Source: Phenylobacterium sp. SCN 70-31 (GTDB taxonomy: Bacteria; Pseudomonadota; Alphaproteobacteria; Caulobacterales; Caulobacteraceae). From it: a stretch of DNA of 64,000 nt. The stretch spans positions 35,608 through 99,607 of the forward strand of contig NZ_MEEX01000019.1 of the NCBI RefSeq assembly GCF_001724605.1, in the 5' to 3' direction. Positions 34,445 to 42,403 of the stretch are shown piece after piece (position 1 is the first letter of the stretch; each line of letters opens with the position of its first letter). The position numbers and the translations under genes are program-made. Under the pieces are notes generated by a model, which ran no database searches, was not told where the DNA came from, and worked only from the letters and a program-made list of their open reading frames with translations.

Positions 34445-36730
34445 ATGAGCGACAGGCTGCAGGCCGCACAGGCGGCGCTGAATTCGGGACGGCGGGACGA
34501 GGCGATCGAGCACCTGATCGCCGCTGTGGCCGAGGCGCCAGGCCAGCCCGTCAACGTCTATCGGATCCTGACGGTCCAGCTCTACAACGCCGGGCGGTTC
34601 GAAGAGGGCGAGCAGCACGCGGCAGCGGGGCTCAAGCGCTATCCCCGGGACTACGACCTGCTCAACGTCCACGGCGTGATGCTGCGGAAACTCAAGCGCC
34701 AGCGCGAAGCCGCGCCCGTGCTGGAGCGAGCGATCAAGCTCAAGCCCAACGCCCCGGCGGCTCAGCAGAACCTGGGCAACGTCCTGCTGGACCTGGGGGA
34801 GCACGCGCGCGCCGAAGCCGTGTTCTCGAAGCTCGTCCGGGCCGAGCCGCGAAACAGCGAATACCACCGCCAGCTCGGGCGCACCCTCGCCCGGCGAGGT
34901 AAGATAGAACCCGCGCTGACCCGGCTACGGGCCGCAGTCAGCATCAAGCGGGACAATGTGGAAGCCTGGCTGGACCTCGCCGGCTGCCTCTCTGAGGAGT
35001 TCCGTATAGCCGAGGCGCAGGAAGCGCTCGCCGCGGCCCTCGCCGCCAACCCCGGCGCCCAGAAGCTGCTGGAAGCCAGGGCGCTGACCCTTCGACGCGG
35101 GGGAGACCTGAAAGGCTGCCAGACCTTCCTCGAAGAACTCCTGCCGTCCAATCCCGACGCGGCCTGGCTCCAGCACCAGCTCGGCTCCCTGGTTTCGGAC
35201 TGGGACCGCGATCGCGCCAACCGGCATTTCGAGCGGGCGCACGAGCTGGAGCCGGACAGGCTCGAATACGCCACCGCGCTGGTCGAGAGCCTGGAGCGCA
35301 CCCGCCTCGGCGACGAAGGCGGCCATATCGAGCGCGCCTACCAGCTCGCCCTGACGCTCCTGCCGCGAAAGCCGGAGTTCTCGGACTCGACCAACAAGGT
35401 CATGACCGACGTTTTCGTGCGCGTCTGCGACTACGACGGGCTGGACGCCGTGGGCGACTTCAAGACTCTGGGCCGGGGCTGGGCCCAGAGCGGCCGCCAC
35501 ACCGCGCTGCTCAAGCAGATCGCCCGCGTGCGGGGCGACGACGACCGGCAAGAACTGGTCGAGCAACACCGCATCTGGGGCCGGGCCCAGGAGGAGGCCG
35601 CCGCCCGCCGAACCATCAAGCGCCCGCCGCCGCGGCCGCTCGGTCCGAAGATCCGCCTGGGCTTCATGTCGTCGGACCTGCGCGCCCACCCGGTGGGCTA
35701 CTTCGCGATGCCGCTCTTCGACCACATCGACACCGACCGGTTCGAGGTGTTCATCTACTCATTCTACCAGGGCCGAGAAGACGCAGCGCAGCGGGCGATC
35801 ACAGAGAAGGTCACCGCCTATCGCTGGTGGCCCGAGGCCAGCATCACCCAGGCCGCCGAGCGGATCGCGGCGGACCAGCTCGACCTGCTCATCGAGCTGG
35901 GCGGCTCCACCCACATGAACAAGCTGGAGGTGATGGCCTATCGGCCGGCGCCGCTCCAGGCGAGCTGGCTGGGCTATCCCCACTCGGCGGGGCTCTCGAC
36001 CATCGACTGGTTCATCTGCGACCCGATCACCGCGCCGCCCCGGCGCGAGCTCCTGATCGAGACCCCGCTGCTGATGCCGCGGAGCTGGATCGCGCTGGGC
36101 GCGCGGTTCTTCTCCAACACGGTCGAGATCGGCGAGGCGCCCGAGCTGCGGAACGGCTTCATCACCTACGGCACGGCAAACAATCCGCACAAGTACACGC
36201 GCGACGTCCTGCGGACCTGGGCGAAGGTGGTCGCCGCAACGCCGGGGTCGAAGTTCGCGTTCATCCGGCCCGAGGCCAGCGGCGAGAGCTTCCGGCGCAA
36301 CATCGAAAAGCAGTTCGCCGTGGAGGGCGTCACGCCCGACCGGCTGGTGTGGCACGCGATCCGCGGCGCGCACCTGCCCTACTACAACGAGGTGGACATC
36401 ACCCTCGACCCCTTCCCGCTGACCGGCGGCACCACCACCGCCGAGACCCTGTGGATGGGCGTGCCTCTGGTGAGCCTGACGGGGCCGGCGTTCTATGAGC
36501 GCCTCAGCGCCTCGATCATGACCAACAGCGGGGTCGGCGACCTGGCCGTCGACACGCGGGAGGCCTACCTCGACACCGCTGTCGCCCTGGCGGCGAACCG
36601 CGAGCGGCGGCTGGAGCTGCGGCGCTCGCTGCGTGACCGGATGCGCCAGGGGCCGCTGGGGCAGACCGAACAGTTCGCGAAGGACTTCTACGATATGATC
36701 CACGCCGCGGTGACCGCGAAGCGCGGATAG
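34445..36730 (+). CDS. TPR-containing O-linked glycosyltransferase, GT41 (OGT/SPINDLY-like)
   Basis: Protein of 761 residues: about 8-9 tetratricopeptide repeats over residues 1-330 (for example APAAQQNLGNVLLDLGEHAR, NVEAWLDLAGCLSEEFRIAE), a linker, then the GT41 catalytic region from about 400 to the end. Catalytic-domain blocks are IRLGFMSSDLRAHPVGYFAM near 402, LLIELGGSTHMNKLEVMAYR near 485, APLQASWLGYPHSAGLSTID near 506, and DPFPLTGGTTTAETLWMGVP near 656. It should transfer a sugar to Ser/Thr of a protein or to another acceptor. In Caulobacter a related enzyme, FlmG, glycosylates flagellin. Here it faces, with one base between stops, the CDP-sugar operon. The RTX protein ten kilobases away is another conceivable acceptor. 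Confidence 0.87.
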   Translation: MSDRLQAAQAALNSGRRDEAIEHLIAAVAEAPGQPVNVYRILTVQLYNAGRFEEGEQHAAAGLKRYPRDYDLLNVHGVMLRKLKRQREAAPVLERAIKLKPNAPAAQQNLGNVLLDLGEHARAEAVFSKLVRAEPRNSEYHRQLGRTLARRGKIEPALTRLRAAVSIKRDNVEAWLDLAGCLSEEFRIAEAQEALAAALAANPGAQKLLEARALTLRRGGDLKGCQTFLEELLPSNPDAAWLQHQLGSLVSDWDRDRANRHFERAHELEPDRLEYATALVESLERTRLGDEGGHIERAYQLALTLLPRKPEFSDSTNKVMTDVFVRVCDYDGLDAVGDFKTLGRGWAQSGRHTALLKQIARVRGDDDRQELVEQHRIWGRAQEEAAARRTIKRPPPRPLGPKIRLGFMSSDLRAHPVGYFAMPLFDHIDTDRFEVFIYSFYQGREDAAQRAITEKVTAYRWWPEASITQAAERIAADQLDLLIELGGSTHMNKLEVMAYRPAPLQASWLGYPHSAGLSTIDWFICDPITAPPRRELLIETPLLMPRSWIALGARFFSNTVEIGEAPELRNGFITYGTANNPHKYTRDVLRTWAKVVAATPGSKFAFIRPEASGESFRRNIEKQFAVEGVTPDRLVWHAIRGAHLPYYNEVDITLDPFPLTGGTTTAETLWMGVPLVSLTGPAFYERLSASIMTNSGVGDLAVDTREAYLDTAVALAANRERRLELRRSLRDRMRQGPLGQTEQFAKDFYDMIHAAVTAKRG

Positions 36731-36731
36731 G

Positions 36732-37385
36732 TCAGAGGCGGAAGTATTCCTTCAGCAGATCGTCGGGGCGCGGCTGGAAAGCCAGGTCGGCCCCGGCGCC
36801 GCGAAAGGCGATGACGCCGGGTGGAACGACCTTGTTCACCGCGCTGACGCCTTGGCTCAGCACGGCGTCGTCGCCGATCACCGAACGGCCGATCACCGCG
36901 GTGTTGGGATAGAGCACGACCCGGTCGCCGATCACGGGGATCTGGTCCTTGTGCCGGCCGACGGTCGAGTTCTGGTAGAGGACCAGGTAGTTCCCGTAGG
37001 TCGCCTTGGCCAGGACGATGCCCACCGAGTGGCCGATGTAGAACACCGGCGGCATCTGGATTTCGTAGAACAGGTCGATGCCGTTCAGGGCCTTGTTCAT
37101 CAGGAACAGGCGCGTGGCCGCCGCCGTATCGCCCGAGCGCCGCCAGATCGTGTTCGAGAGATAGTACAGGAAGATGCAGTGTTGCGAGCTCTGCAGCACG
37201 TTGAACTGGTCGGGCCGCCACGGCGCGCAGGCGTTGATACAGACGTGCATCCGCTCCAGGGCTTCATGGACATGCTCGTCCACCGCCTTGCGGAAGGCGT
37301 CCTCCCGGCCGTCGGGCACGATCGCCGCGCACTGGGCGACGAGATAGGCGACCAGGCTGTCGCGGGTGTGGTCGAGGAGCTGCAC
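36732..37385 (-). CDS. Serine acetyltransferase-like left-handed beta-helix acetyltransferase
   Basis: Acetyltransferase-fold protein of 217 residues. A helical N-terminal domain (residues 1-115) is followed by a short hexapeptide-repeat beta-helix (IGHSVGIVLAKATYGNYLVL, IPVIGDRVVLYPNTAVIGRS, VIGDDAVLSQGVSAVNKVVP). This arrangement resembles CysE-type serine acetyltransferases, but the usual GxxHR catalytic site is not evident, so an amino-sugar or sugar O-acetyltransferase is more likely in this operon. It is the last gene of the CDP-sugar operon, seven bases after the reductase. The stop lies one base from the stop of the convergent GT41 gene. Confidence 0.78.
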   Translation of the reverse strand: MQLLDHTRDSLVAYLVAQCAAIVPDGREDAFRKAVDEHVHEALERMHVCINACAPWRPDQFNVLQSSQHCIFLYYLSNTIWRRSGDTAAATRLFLMNKALNGIDLFYEIQMPPVFYIGHSVGIVLAKATYGNYLVLYQNSTVGRHKDQIPVIGDRVVLYPNTAVIGRSVIGDDAVLSQGVSAVNKVVPPGVIAFRGAGADLAFQPRPDDLLKEYFRL

Positions 37386-37391
37386 GGCGCG

Positions 37392-38186
37392 TCAGAGCCC
37401 TTCCAGATAGGCGCGGATCACATCCTCGACGGCCCGCGCGCGCACGCCAAGACCCGCCAGCCGTTCGACGCTGGCGCTGGGCGGCGGCGGTGGGTTGGCC
37501 TGGCCCCGGAATCGCACTGTCCAGCCCGCCGTCTCGAACACCCGAGCGATCCCGGCGTTTGTGGTCAGGCGGCCTGCGGCCACGTTGAAGACCCCGACCG
37601 GCGCGGCGGCGATGGCCATGAGGGCGGCGACCGTGTCATCCAGGTGGATGTAGTCGCGCGCGATGTTCGGGCTGGAGTCCAGCTCCAGGTCCCGGCTCCC
37701 ACGGGCGGCGATCAGCCATTCGGACAGGAAGCCCGGCGCGCCGTCCGCCCAGTCGAACACGTTGGACAGCCGGGCCACGGCCCCCCGGCCGCCGGTGCGC
37801 GCCAGGGTCAGGTTCTCGCCCAGGGCTTTCGAGAGATCGTACACCCGCCGCGGGTCGGCCGGATCGAAGATCAGGGGCTCGGCCTCGTGGACCACGTCCT
37901 TGCGCTGGCCGTCGTACAGCCGGGTGGACGAACAGTAGACCAGCCGCTCGAACCGGCCCGCCTCGACAAGCCGGCTCACCAGACTGGCGTGGGCCTCCAC
38001 CGTATCGAACGGCCGCCGGTCGTAGTCGGCGGTCAGGCCGGCGCAGTAGAACACCACACCCAGGTCACGGGCCAGCAGGTCGGCGTCGCCCTTGGCCGGC
38101 GCCCACACGTCCCAGCCCTCGGCGCGCAAACGCTGCGCCAGGCGGACGCCCACGAACCCGGCCGCGCCGACGACGGTGGCCTTCAT
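37392..38186 (-). CDS. NAD(P)-dependent sugar epimerase/dehydratase or reductase (extended SDR)
   Basis: Short-chain dehydrogenase of 264 residues. The Rossmann motif GAAGFVG is at residues 7-13, VFYCAGLT near 46, YCSSTRLYDGQ near 95 and the catalytic tyrosine-lysine pair is YDLSKALGENL (YxxxK) near 126. An ARDYIHLDDTVAALMAI block follows near 186. The product of the upstream enzymes would be a CDP-4-keto-6-deoxy-C-methyl sugar, so the logical role is stereospecific reduction of the C-4 keto group; an epimerase role is the alternative. ATG at 38186 overlaps the acyltransferase stop by four bases. Confidence 0.85.
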   Translation of the reverse strand: MKATVVGAAGFVGVRLAQRLRAEGWDVWAPAKGDADLLARDLGVVFYCAGLTADYDRRPFDTVEAHASLVSRLVEAGRFERLVYCSSTRLYDGQRKDVVHEAEPLIFDPADPRRVYDLSKALGENLTLARTGGRGAVARLSNVFDWADGAPGFLSEWLIAARGSRDLELDSSPNIARDYIHLDDTVAALMAIAAAPVGVFNVAAGRLTTNAGIARVFETAGWTVRFRGQANPPPPPSASVERLAGLGVRARAVEDVIRAYLEGL

Positions 38187-38674
38187 CCGCCCCGCTCGCC
38201 GATCCGTCGCGCCGGGGCGCCCGCGAAGATCGCATAGGCTGGGACCTCGCCGCGCACCACGGCCCCCGCGGCGATAACCGCGCCACGCCGGATCACCGCC
38301 CCGTCCAGAACCACCACGCCCGAGCCCAGCCAGCAGTCGTCCTCGATGACGATACCGCCCTTCGACGCCTGGAAACCCTGGTCCTTGATGAATCGCTGGC
38401 GGTCGGAGATGGCGTGGTTCGTGGGCGCGAGCGTGCAGTTGGCGGCGATGGCGACACCCTGGCCGATGGTCACGCCGTTGCCGGTGTAGATCACGGTGCC
38501 GGAATTGATGGCCGTGTCCGGGCCGATCACCACGTCGCCCGAGCCGCCGGCCGGCTTGATCTTCACGAAGCTGTCGATCATCACCCGCGGTCCGATCTCG
38601 ATCAGAGTGCCGCGCACCGACTCCTCAATGTCGGCCATCGGCGAGATCCGGGCGGTGGGATCAATCTTCAGCAT
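38183..38674 (-). CDS. Hexapeptide-repeat sugar O-acyltransferase (LbetaH)
   Basis: Left-handed beta-helix acyltransferase of 163 residues. Hexapeptide turns run through most of the chain (IEIGPRVMIDSFVKI, VVIGPDTAINSGTVIYTG, VTIGQGVAIAANCTLAPTNH, IVIEDDCWLGSGVVVLDGAV). The APTNH segment near residue 88 contains the histidine typical of maltose/galactoside acetyltransferases, and CWLGSG follows. It ends with the usual PAYAIFAGAPARRIG. Acetyl-CoA is the probable donor and a nucleotide sugar or glycan the acceptor. The ATG at 38674 lies inside the end of the epimerase gene (14-base overlap). Confidence 0.86.
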   Translation of the reverse strand: MLKIDPTARISPMADIEESVRGTLIEIGPRVMIDSFVKIKPAGGSGDVVIGPDTAINSGTVIYTGNGVTIGQGVAIAANCTLAPTNHAISDRQRFIKDQGFQASKGGIVIEDDCWLGSGVVVLDGAVIRRGAVIAAGAVVRGEVPAYAIFAGAPARRIGERGG

Positions 38675-39197
38675 CGTAATCGGGATACCCGGCGTCTCGC
38701 GGCGAGATCAACTGCGGCCGCATCGGCCAGGCGATCCCGAAGGCCGGGTCGTCCCAGCGGACGCCCGCTTCGAAGCCCGGCCGGTAGGCGGGAGCGATCT
38801 GGTAGAGGACGTCGGTGTCGGGTTCCAGCGTGAGGAAGCCGTGAGCGACCCCTTCGCCGATATAGAGGCCCACGAGATTGTCGGCGGAGAGTTCGACGCC
38901 GATCCATCGGCGGAAGGTGGGGCTGCCGCGGCGCAGGTCGATGGCGACGTCGAAGACTCGGCCGCGCGTGACGCGCACCAGCTTGGTTTCCGCGTGGGGG
39001 GCGGCCTGGTAGTGCATGCCACGGAGCGTGCCGACGCGCGGATTGCGCGAGACGCTGGTCTGGACCGGGGCGAAGGGAGCGCCGGCGGCGGCGAATTCGT
39101 CGGGGCAGTGCAGGCGCGCGAAGAGGCCGCGGTCGTCAGCATGCGGCTCGGCCTCGACCCTGACCACGCCGGCGATCGGGGTCGGGACAAACCGCAC
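38661..39197 (-). CDS. dTDP-4-dehydrorhamnose 3,5-epimerase family protein (RfbC-like)
   Basis: Cupin-fold sugar epimerase of 178 residues. Family blocks seen are DDRGLFARLHCPDEF near residue 21, QTSVSRNPRVGTLRGMHYQA near 45 (with the catalytic histidine in RGMHYQ), GRVFDVAIDLRRGSPTF, and IGEGVAHGFLTLEPDTDVLY near 113 with the conserved HGF. In this operon the substrate should be CDP- rather than dTDP-linked, a 4-keto sugar made by RfbG and perhaps already C-methylated. Start is GTG at 39197, sharing one base with the stop of the methyltransferase (TAGTG). Confidence 0.88.
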   Translation of the reverse strand: MRFVPTPIAGVVRVEAEPHADDRGLFARLHCPDEFAAAGAPFAPVQTSVSRNPRVGTLRGMHYQAAPHAETKLVRVTRGRVFDVAIDLRRGSPTFRRWIGVELSADNLVGLYIGEGVAHGFLTLEPDTDVLYQIAPAYRPGFEAGVRWDDPAFGIAWPMRPQLISPRDAGYPDYDAED

Positions 39198-40438
39198 TAG
39201 TCCAGCACCCTGGTTTCGGGCGAGGCGACGACGAACCGGCCGCCCCAGTCGCCGATGAAGGCGAGTTGGCGGACGATCTCGTCCTGGAGGTTCCAGGGCA
39301 GGATGACGACGTAATCGGGCCGCGTGGTCCGTACGGCGTCGGGCGCCTTGATGGGGACGTGACTGCCGGGGAGGTACCGGCCCTGCTTCGCGGGATTGGC
39401 GTCGTAGACCTCGACGATGTCATCGCGCGTGACGCCGCACCGGTTCAGGAAGGTGTTGCCCTTGGCCGCCGCGCCATAGGCGGCCACTGCCCGGCCCTCG
39501 TCCCGGGCGTCCGACAGGAAGGCCCGGAAGCTGTCGCAGACCGCCTCCACCCGCGCCGCGAAGCCGTCGTAGGTCTCCGCCACGCCCAGGCCAGCGTCGG
39601 CCTCAGTGGCGCGCAGCGCCCGCAGGGCTTCGGTCTCGGCATGGTCGGCCGCCTCGTGACAGCAGAACAGCCGCAGCGAACCGCCGTGGGTGGCCAGCAG
39701 CTCCACGTCGAAGGGCCGCAGCCCGTGCGCCCGCAGCACCTGCTCCACCGCCAGCAGCGACAGGTACGAGTAGTGCTCGTGGTAGATGGTGTCGAACTGG
39801 ACCTTCTCGATCAGGTTCAGGAGGTGCGGGAACTCGAAGGTCAGCACGCCCTGCGGCTTCAGCACCTTGGGGAAGCCGGCCATGAAGGCGTTGAGGTCGG
39901 GCACGTGGGCCAGGACGTTGTTGGCCGCCATCAGATCGGCGCGGTCGCCCCGCGCGGCCAGAGCGCCCCCGGTCTCGGCGTTGAAGAAGACCACGTCCGT
40001 CCGCACGCCGATGGCGCGGGCCGCCTCGGCCGTGTTGGCCGTAGGCTCGACGCCCAGGACCGGGACGCCCCGGGCCAGGAAGTGCTTGAGGAGGTAACCA
40101 TCGTTGCTGGCCACCTCGACCACCAGCGAATCGGGACCCAGCCCGAACCGCGCGATCATCGCCTCGGCGTAGCGGCGGGCGTGCTCGACCCAGCCCGACG
40201 AGAACGACGAGAAGTAGGCGTAGCCCGCATCGAAAATCGCCTCGGCCGGGACCTCATGATCGGCCTGGACCAGGAAGCAGCGGTCGCAGACGCGCGTGTG
40301 CAGCGGGAAGACCGGCTCGTTCCCCGCCGCCAGTTGCTCGGGCGTGAGGTAGCTGTTGGCCAGGGGCTGCTCGCCCAGGTCGAGGAAGGTGCGGGTCAGA
40401 GGCGCCCGGCAGAAGCGGCAAAGTGGCGGGTTGGTCAT
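39197..40438 (-). CDS. Sugar C-methyltransferase (TylC3/NovU family)
   Basis: SAM-dependent C-methyltransferase of 413 residues in three parts: a zinc-binding N-terminal domain with CRFCRAPL and CDRCFLVQADHEVP (residues about 7-60, two CxxC pairs); a SAM domain with VVEVASNDGYLLKHFLARGV near 95 and LMAANNVLAHVPDLNAFMAG near 153; and a C-terminal domain with AAYGAAAKGNTFLNRCGV near 308. This is the arrangement of the enzymes that methylate C-3 or C-5 of NDP-4-keto-6-deoxy sugars. ATG at 40438 overlaps rfbG (ATGA). Combined with RfbF/RfbG it implies a CDP-linked branched 6-deoxyhexose. Confidence 0.9.
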   Translation of the reverse strand: MTNPPLCRFCRAPLTRTFLDLGEQPLANSYLTPEQLAAGNEPVFPLHTRVCDRCFLVQADHEVPAEAIFDAGYAYFSSFSSGWVEHARRYAEAMIARFGLGPDSLVVEVASNDGYLLKHFLARGVPVLGVEPTANTAEAARAIGVRTDVVFFNAETGGALAARGDRADLMAANNVLAHVPDLNAFMAGFPKVLKPQGVLTFEFPHLLNLIEKVQFDTIYHEHYSYLSLLAVEQVLRAHGLRPFDVELLATHGGSLRLFCCHEAADHAETEALRALRATEADAGLGVAETYDGFAARVEAVCDSFRAFLSDARDEGRAVAAYGAAAKGNTFLNRCGVTRDDIVEVYDANPAKQGRYLPGSHVPIKAPDAVRTTRPDYVVILPWNLQDEIVRQLAFIGDWGGRFVVASPETRVLD

Positions 40439-41481
40439 GCGCGGGCTTGGTACCCTTCGATCTGCTCCAGGCACAAGGCGCGCGCATCGGCGCCGGCCGC
40501 CTGTCGCGCGTACCAGTCCATGGTGAGCCGGACGGCTTCGGCCGCGTCCAGACGGCTCTCGAAGCCCAGGGCGGTTCGGGCCAGAGTGGCGTCGATGGCC
40601 AGCGCGCGCGCTTCCAGGGAGTTCGCGTCGGATTCGTGACGCCAGGGGCGCCCGCCCAAGGCCTCGACGCCCAGGGTCGCCAGTTCGCCCACCGTCACCT
40701 CGGCCCCGCCGGGACGCGGCCCGAAATTGAGCGCCCGCGGCGTGTCGGGACGCGTGGCCAGCGCCTCCAGGTGGGCGAAGTAGCCGGCCAGACAGTCCAG
40801 CACGTGCTGCCAAGGCCGGGTCGCCTCGGGATGGCGGAGGGTCACCGCCTCGCCGGCTCGCGCCGCGCGCACGATGTCGACCACCAGGCGGTCGCGCGAG
40901 AAGTCGCCGCCGCCGATGACGTTGCCGCCGCGCGCGGTGGCCACCGCCACCTGGGGGAAATAGCTGCGGGCGAAGCTCTGGACCACGATCTCGGCGGCCG
41001 CCTTCGAGGCCGAGTAAGGGTCCTTTCCCCCCAGCCGGTCACCCTCGGCGAAGGCCCGGCCGCCGTCGTCGTTGGCGTAGACCTTGTCCGACGTGATGGT
41101 CAGGACGGCCTTCAGGTCGGGGCGGCCACGCAGGGCCTGCAGCAGCCGCGCCGTGCCCATGACGTTGGTGTCGAAAGCGGCCACGGGATCCTCGATCGCG
41201 GTGCGCACGATCGCCTGGGCCGCCATGTGCAGGACGAGGTCGAAGGTCTTTCCCGCCAGCGCCCGGTCGATCGCGGCCGGATCGCGGATGTCGCCGAACC
41301 GCGAGTCGACGCCCCGCTCGACGGCCGCCATCTCGAACAGGCTGGGCGTCTGGTCGGGCGGGAGGGCGAGGCCGGTCACCTCCGCCCCCATTTGGGACAA
41401 CCAAAGGGCGGCCCACGAGCCCTTGAAGCCCGTGTGGCCGGTTAGCAGGACCCGCTTGCCGGTCCAGAACCCCGGGGTCAC
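40435..41481 (-). CDS. rfbG: CDP-glucose 4,6-dehydratase RfbG
   Basis: Extended SDR of 348 residues converting CDP-D-glucose to CDP-4-keto-6-deoxy-D-glucose. Opening FWTGKRVLLTGHTGFKGSWA is the family signature, with the dinucleotide-binding GHTGFKG. VLHMAAQAIVR and TITSDKVYAN follow, the catalytic YSASKAAAEIV (YxxxK) near residue 155, and ATARGGNVIGGGDFSRDRLV near 180. The start GTG at 41481 overlaps the rfbF stop (GTGA) and gives the standard N-terminal length; a GTG nine bases earlier is the alternative. It pairs with the cytidylyltransferase immediately upstream. Confidence 0.93.
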   Translation of the reverse strand: MTPGFWTGKRVLLTGHTGFKGSWAALWLSQMGAEVTGLALPPDQTPSLFEMAAVERGVDSRFGDIRDPAAIDRALAGKTFDLVLHMAAQAIVRTAIEDPVAAFDTNVMGTARLLQALRGRPDLKAVLTITSDKVYANDDGGRAFAEGDRLGGKDPYSASKAAAEIVVQSFARSYFPQVAVATARGGNVIGGGDFSRDRLVVDIVRAARAGEAVTLRHPEATRPWQHVLDCLAGYFAHLEALATRPDTPRALNFGPRPGGAEVTVGELATLGVEALGGRPWRHESDANSLEARALAIDATLARTALGFESRLDAAEAVRLTMDWYARQAAGADARALCLEQIEGYQARA

Positions 41482-42245
41482 CGTCGCCACGGCGCCTCGC
41501 CCGAGGCCCACAGCGCCTCCAGGACGTTCTTGTCGCGCAGGGTGTCCATGGCGGCCCAGAAGCCGTCGTGACGGAACGCCATGAGCTGGCCGTCGGCGGC
41601 GAGGCCCTCCAGCGGCTCGCGTTCCCAGATCGTGGGATCGCCGTCGATCCGGTCCAGCACCGCGGGATTCAGGACGAAGAAACCGCCGTTGATCAGTCCC
41701 TGGTCGCCCGGGGGCTTCTCCACGAAGCGATCGACGCGGCCGTCCTGGATATCCAGCGCCCCGAAGCGACCCGGAGGGGCCACGGCGGTGATCGTGGCCT
41801 CGCGGCCGTGGGCTTCATGGAACGCCAGGAGGGCGGGGAGGTCCACGTCGGACACGCCGTCGCCGTAGGTCATGAAGAAGGGCTGGCCCGGCTCGAGATA
41901 CTTCGCTACCCGCTTGAGGCGGCCGCCGGTCATGGTCTCGGCGCCCGTCTCGACCAGGGTCACCTTCCAGGGTTCGTGATTGGTGGCGTGGTACTCCAAC
42001 GCGCCCGTGGCCATGTCGACCGTCAGATCCGCGTTGTGCAGCACGTAGTTGGCGAAATACTCCTTCACCACATAGCCGCGGTAGCCGAGGCAGACGATGA
42101 AGTCGTCGAAGCCGTGGTGGGCGTAGTGGCGCATGATGTGCCAGAGGATCGGCCGGCCGCCGATCTCGATCATCGGCTTGGGCTTGAACTGGCTCTCTTC
42201 GGAGATGCGCGTTCCCAGGCCGCCGGCCAGGATCACGGTCTTCAC
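41478..42245 (-). CDS. rfbF: Glucose-1-phosphate cytidylyltransferase RfbF
   Basis: Nucleotidyltransferase of 255 residues making CDP-glucose from CTP and glucose-1-phosphate. It opens MKTVILAGGLGTRISEESQF, with KPKPMIEIGGRPILWHIMR, the lysine-bearing substrate segment; FMTYGDGVSDVDL near 123 carries the metal-binding aspartates; GGFFVLNPAVLDRI near 185 and DGFWAAMDTLRDKN near 233 are conserved in RfbF. The SEESxxKPKPMIEIG string separates it from dTDP-glucose enzymes. First gene of the seven-gene operon (42245 down to 36732), so the promoter must lie in 42246-42403, which it shares with the divergent sulfotransferase. Confidence 0.94.
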   Translation of the reverse strand: MKTVILAGGLGTRISEESQFKPKPMIEIGGRPILWHIMRHYAHHGFDDFIVCLGYRGYVVKEYFANYVLHNADLTVDMATGALEYHATNHEPWKVTLVETGAETMTGGRLKRVAKYLEPGQPFFMTYGDGVSDVDLPALLAFHEAHGREATITAVAPPGRFGALDIQDGRVDRFVEKPPGDQGLINGGFFVLNPAVLDRIDGDPTIWEREPLEGLAADGQLMAFRHDGFWAAMDTLRDKNVLEALWASGEAPWRR

Positions 42246-42403
42246 AGGATCACCCCGCTCACAGCAACACCGTCTTCATGCATCCGCCCCGTGGCGCGCG
42301 GGGTCGAAGGACTCGGGGCCGCGCGGGTTCACGTCGTCTTAGCGGCTCCGAGCGCGCGCCAGAAGCCCCTTGCCCGAAACGCCGCTACGGGGGATGGGAC
42401 GGC
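42246..42403. promoter_or_regulatory. Divergent gap between the CDP-sugar operon and the sulfotransferase
   Basis: The two outward-facing genes must both be driven from these 158 bases. Reading by eye gives no convincing promoter boxes; GGGGTGATC-type purine-rich sequence just before 42245 (minus strand) can serve rfbF as a ribosome binding site. No coding frame is evident apart from an arginine-rich extension of the sulfotransferase that I do not accept. Confidence 0.3.
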
